Assembly: GCA_947174635.1 (NCBI GenBank) | Contig: CAMWJS010000018.1 | Coordinates: 1-38,541 of the forward strand | From: an uncultured Muribaculaceae bacterium | GTDB lineage: Bacteria > Bacteroidota > Bacteroidia > Bacteroidales > Muribaculaceae | Reading direction: 5' to 3' | Length of the DNA: 38,541 bases | In this document: in pieces, positions 37,131 to 38,541 of the stretch | Layout: every line of letters begins with the position of its first letter | Numbering within the stretch: the first letter of the stretch is position 1 | Notes under the pieces: generated by a model | Told to the model about the DNA's origin: nothing | Databases searched by the model: none | The model's input: only the letters and a program-made list of their open reading frames with translations | Translations under genes and position numbers: made by a program

Positions 37131-38369
37131 ATGTTGCAATCATTATTGTCGATGCTCAACGGCATGTCGCCTTATATACTGCTCGGATTTCTGATAGCCG
37201 GCATCATACATGTGTTTGTCCCGCGTTCAGCTATGGCTCGTCATCTGTCCGGCCGCGGATGGAAACCGTCGCTCAAAGCCGCATTGCTTGGAGTGCCGCT
37301 GCCATTATGTTCGTGTGGCGTTCTCCCCACGGCAATTTCGATGAGGCGCAATGGCGCGTCTCGAGGAGCTTCCGCTTCATTTCTAATCGCTACCCCGCAG
37401 ACCGGAGTAGACTCCATTGCGGCGACATGGTCACTTCTTGGCCCGGCCTTCGCAATAGTGCGTCCGGTTGCGGCATTGGTTACAGCCGTAGCCGGAGGGA
37501 CGTTCGTTTCGCGCTATGACAGAGATGATGACGCAGCGTCAGGCTCGGCAGATAAAGAAATGACAGCCATAGAGGGCGACTTCGATAGCCATTCAGGTTT
37601 CGGTGTCCGGATAGTAAGAGCATTGCGCTACGGATTTGTCAATCTTGTAGGAAGTATAGGCGGATGGCTCGTAGTGGGTCTGCTGATAGCAGCTGTGATA
37701 ACTGTCTATGTCCCCGACGATTTCTTTACCGTCCTTGGCCGCACGCCCATACTGTCAATGCTTGTGGCGCTTGTCGTAGCCGTTCCGATGTATGTGTGCG
37801 CCACCGGGTCAATTCCAATTGCGCTTGCGTTGGTGCTCAAAGGACTGTCGCCCGGCACTGCCTTTGTACTGCTCATGGCCGGCCCGGCTGTAAATTTTGC
37901 GTCATATACTCTGGTGTCGCGTGAGATGGGCCGCCGCGCCGCTGCTGCTTATCTCGGCTCTATTATCGTGGGGGCGTTAGGTTTCGGGCTCGTCATAGAT
38001 TACCTGCTCCCGCAGCAATGGTTCGCGTTGACTGCGATGCATATCGGACATGACTGCTCTGCGGGATTACCGTTGTTCCCGACAATCTGTTCGGCCATAC
38101 TTGTCGCACTGCTCGTCTACTCACTCATAATAGCAAAACTTATAAATAAAAAATCAAATATATCAGACATGGCAAAAGAATATGTAATCACAGGAATGAA
38201 CTGCCCCCACTGTCAGGCAGCCGTAACAAAAAGTATCCAATCGGTCAATGGCGTCACCGGAGTGAATGTCGACCTCAAAGAAGGTAAAGCCACCGTTGAC
38301 GGCCAACACGACAGTGCCGCACTCATCGAAGCTGTCCGCCTCGCCGGCTTCGACGCCAAAAGCATCTGA
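37131..38369 (+). CDS. SO_0444-type Cu/Zn efflux permease fused to an HMA domain
   Basis: This 412-aa protein has a polytopic permease part and a C-terminal heavy-metal-associated domain. The permease carries GVPLPLCSCGVLPTA with C60-S61-C62, the family hallmark, and hydrophobic helices over about residues 15-340. The HMA domain begins at M347 and has GMNCPHC with C358 and C361. The family is annotated as Cu/Zn efflux in other bacteria, and substrate here is inferred. ATG 37131 (MLQSLLSMLNGM) is chosen; the longer frame from 37038 crosses the promoter. An internal ATG at 38169 could in principle yield a free HMA protein of about 66 aa. Confidence 0.88.
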   Translation: MLQSLLSMLNGMSPYILLGFLIAGIIHVFVPRSAMARHLSGRGWKPSLKAALLGVPLPLCSCGVLPTAISMRRNGASRGASASFLIATPQTGVDSIAATWSLLGPAFAIVRPVAALVTAVAGGTFVSRYDRDDDAASGSADKEMTAIEGDFDSHSGFGVRIVRALRYGFVNLVGSIGGWLVVGLLIAAVITVYVPDDFFTVLGRTPILSMLVALVVAVPMYVCATGSIPIALALVLKGLSPGTAFVLLMAGPAVNFASYTLVSREMGRRAAAAYLGSIIVGALGFGLVIDYLLPQQWFALTAMHIGHDCSAGLPLFPTICSAILVALLVYSLIIAKLINKKSNISDMAKEYVITGMNCPHCQAAVTKSIQSVNGVTGVNVDLKEGKATVDGQHDSAALIEAVRLAGFDAKSI

Positions 38370-38383
38370 ACCGATAGATAAAA

Positions 38384-38456
38384 CAATAGAATAAAAGCCC
38401 TGACATGAGAACCAATACAATAACTTGGTTCTCATGTCAGGGCTTTTGTTCTATTG
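38384..38456. terminator. Long hairpin terminator after the permease gene
   Basis: Arms 38384-38415 and 38425-38456 form a 32-bp stem with one G-T pair and a 9-base loop; the core is AGCCCTGACATGAGAACCAA on the left arm. Short T-runs are present on the plus strand. It follows the permease stop by 15 bases. Confidence 0.85.
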
Positions 38457-38514
38457 TGCTCTTGTTTAAAATATAAATTAAACAGGAGAGGGTGTTGCAG
38501 AACTCATTCTTATC

Positions 38515-38541
38515 TTTCCGCGGTTGAAAACCGCGGCTACT
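38515..38541. repeat. CCGCGG-type repeat, second copy (cut by window edge)
   Basis: The last 27 bases match the reverse complement of 7606-7632 at 26 of 27 positions, including CCGCGGTT and CCGCGGCTACT. The element continues past the window. The remainder of 38457-38514 shows no gene. Confidence 0.65.

Overview
The window looks like chromosomal DNA of a Bacteroidales bacterium, most likely of the Muribaculaceae type (inferred, not searched). The reasons are DUF5606, an EF-G2-type translocase, AddB-like and SO_0444-type permease proteins of Bacteroidales character, many small lipoproteins, start codons preceded by A/T-rich rather than Shine-Dalgarno sequence, and repeated promoter-like sequences of the Bacteroidetes form (-33 TTTG/TTGC/TTGG, about 19 bp, -7 TAnnTTTG). 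Most of it is housekeeping DNA. No rRNA, tRNA, CRISPR array or full insertion sequence was seen.

Layout. 1-4.5 kb: two convergent small lipoproteins, ligA, an NlpC/P60 hydrolase and an orphan 101-aa protein. 4.6-6.7 kb: groES-groEL with an unusual upstream region (a sigma-54-like match and TGTCA/TGACA dyads). 6.8-11.2 kb, minus strand: plsC, glyA, a flavin reductase, and pyrB-pyrI. 11.2-14.2 kb: a visibly A/T-rich block with a 55-aa two-helix membrane protein, a 354-aa lipoprotein, a candidate structured RNA and a 382-aa protein of unknown function. 14.2-23.8 kb, minus strand: a tightly packed run relA, lipoprotein, metF, holB, addB-like nuclease, hemW. 23.9-26.6 kb: a small 56-aa protein, engB/yihA and, divergently, trmN6 and a CPBP protease. 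26.7-31.7 kb: lon and, divergently, a fusA2/EF-G2-like GTPase. 31.8-34.2 kb: a GT2 glycosyltransferase below mlaE-mlaF. 34.5-36.2 kb: udk, a 58-aa acidic ORF, and lptB. 36.3-38.5 kb: DUF5606 protein, a MITE-like inverted-repeat element, a Cu/Zn permease fused to an HMA domain, and a repeat at the window edge.

How it fits together. Several genes serve proteostasis and starvation physiology (groESL, lon, relA, EF-G2-like), envelope assembly (mlaEF, lptB, plsC, nlpC, GT2), replication and repair (ligA, holB, addB-like), and pyrimidine, folate and glycine metabolism (pyrBI, udk, metF, glyA). Gene blocks are separated by strong hairpins, several of them 20-32 bp and placed between convergent genes, as expected for bidirectional terminators.

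Most worth checking: the rod-shaped RNA candidate at 12.72-12.88 kb, the groES upstream region, the EF-G2-like protein lacking the catalytic histidine, the 185-bp inverted-repeat element upstream of the DUF5606 gene, and a CCGCGG-type repeat found at 7.6 kb and at the right edge. All coordinates and motifs were read by eye; no homology search or folding program was run.
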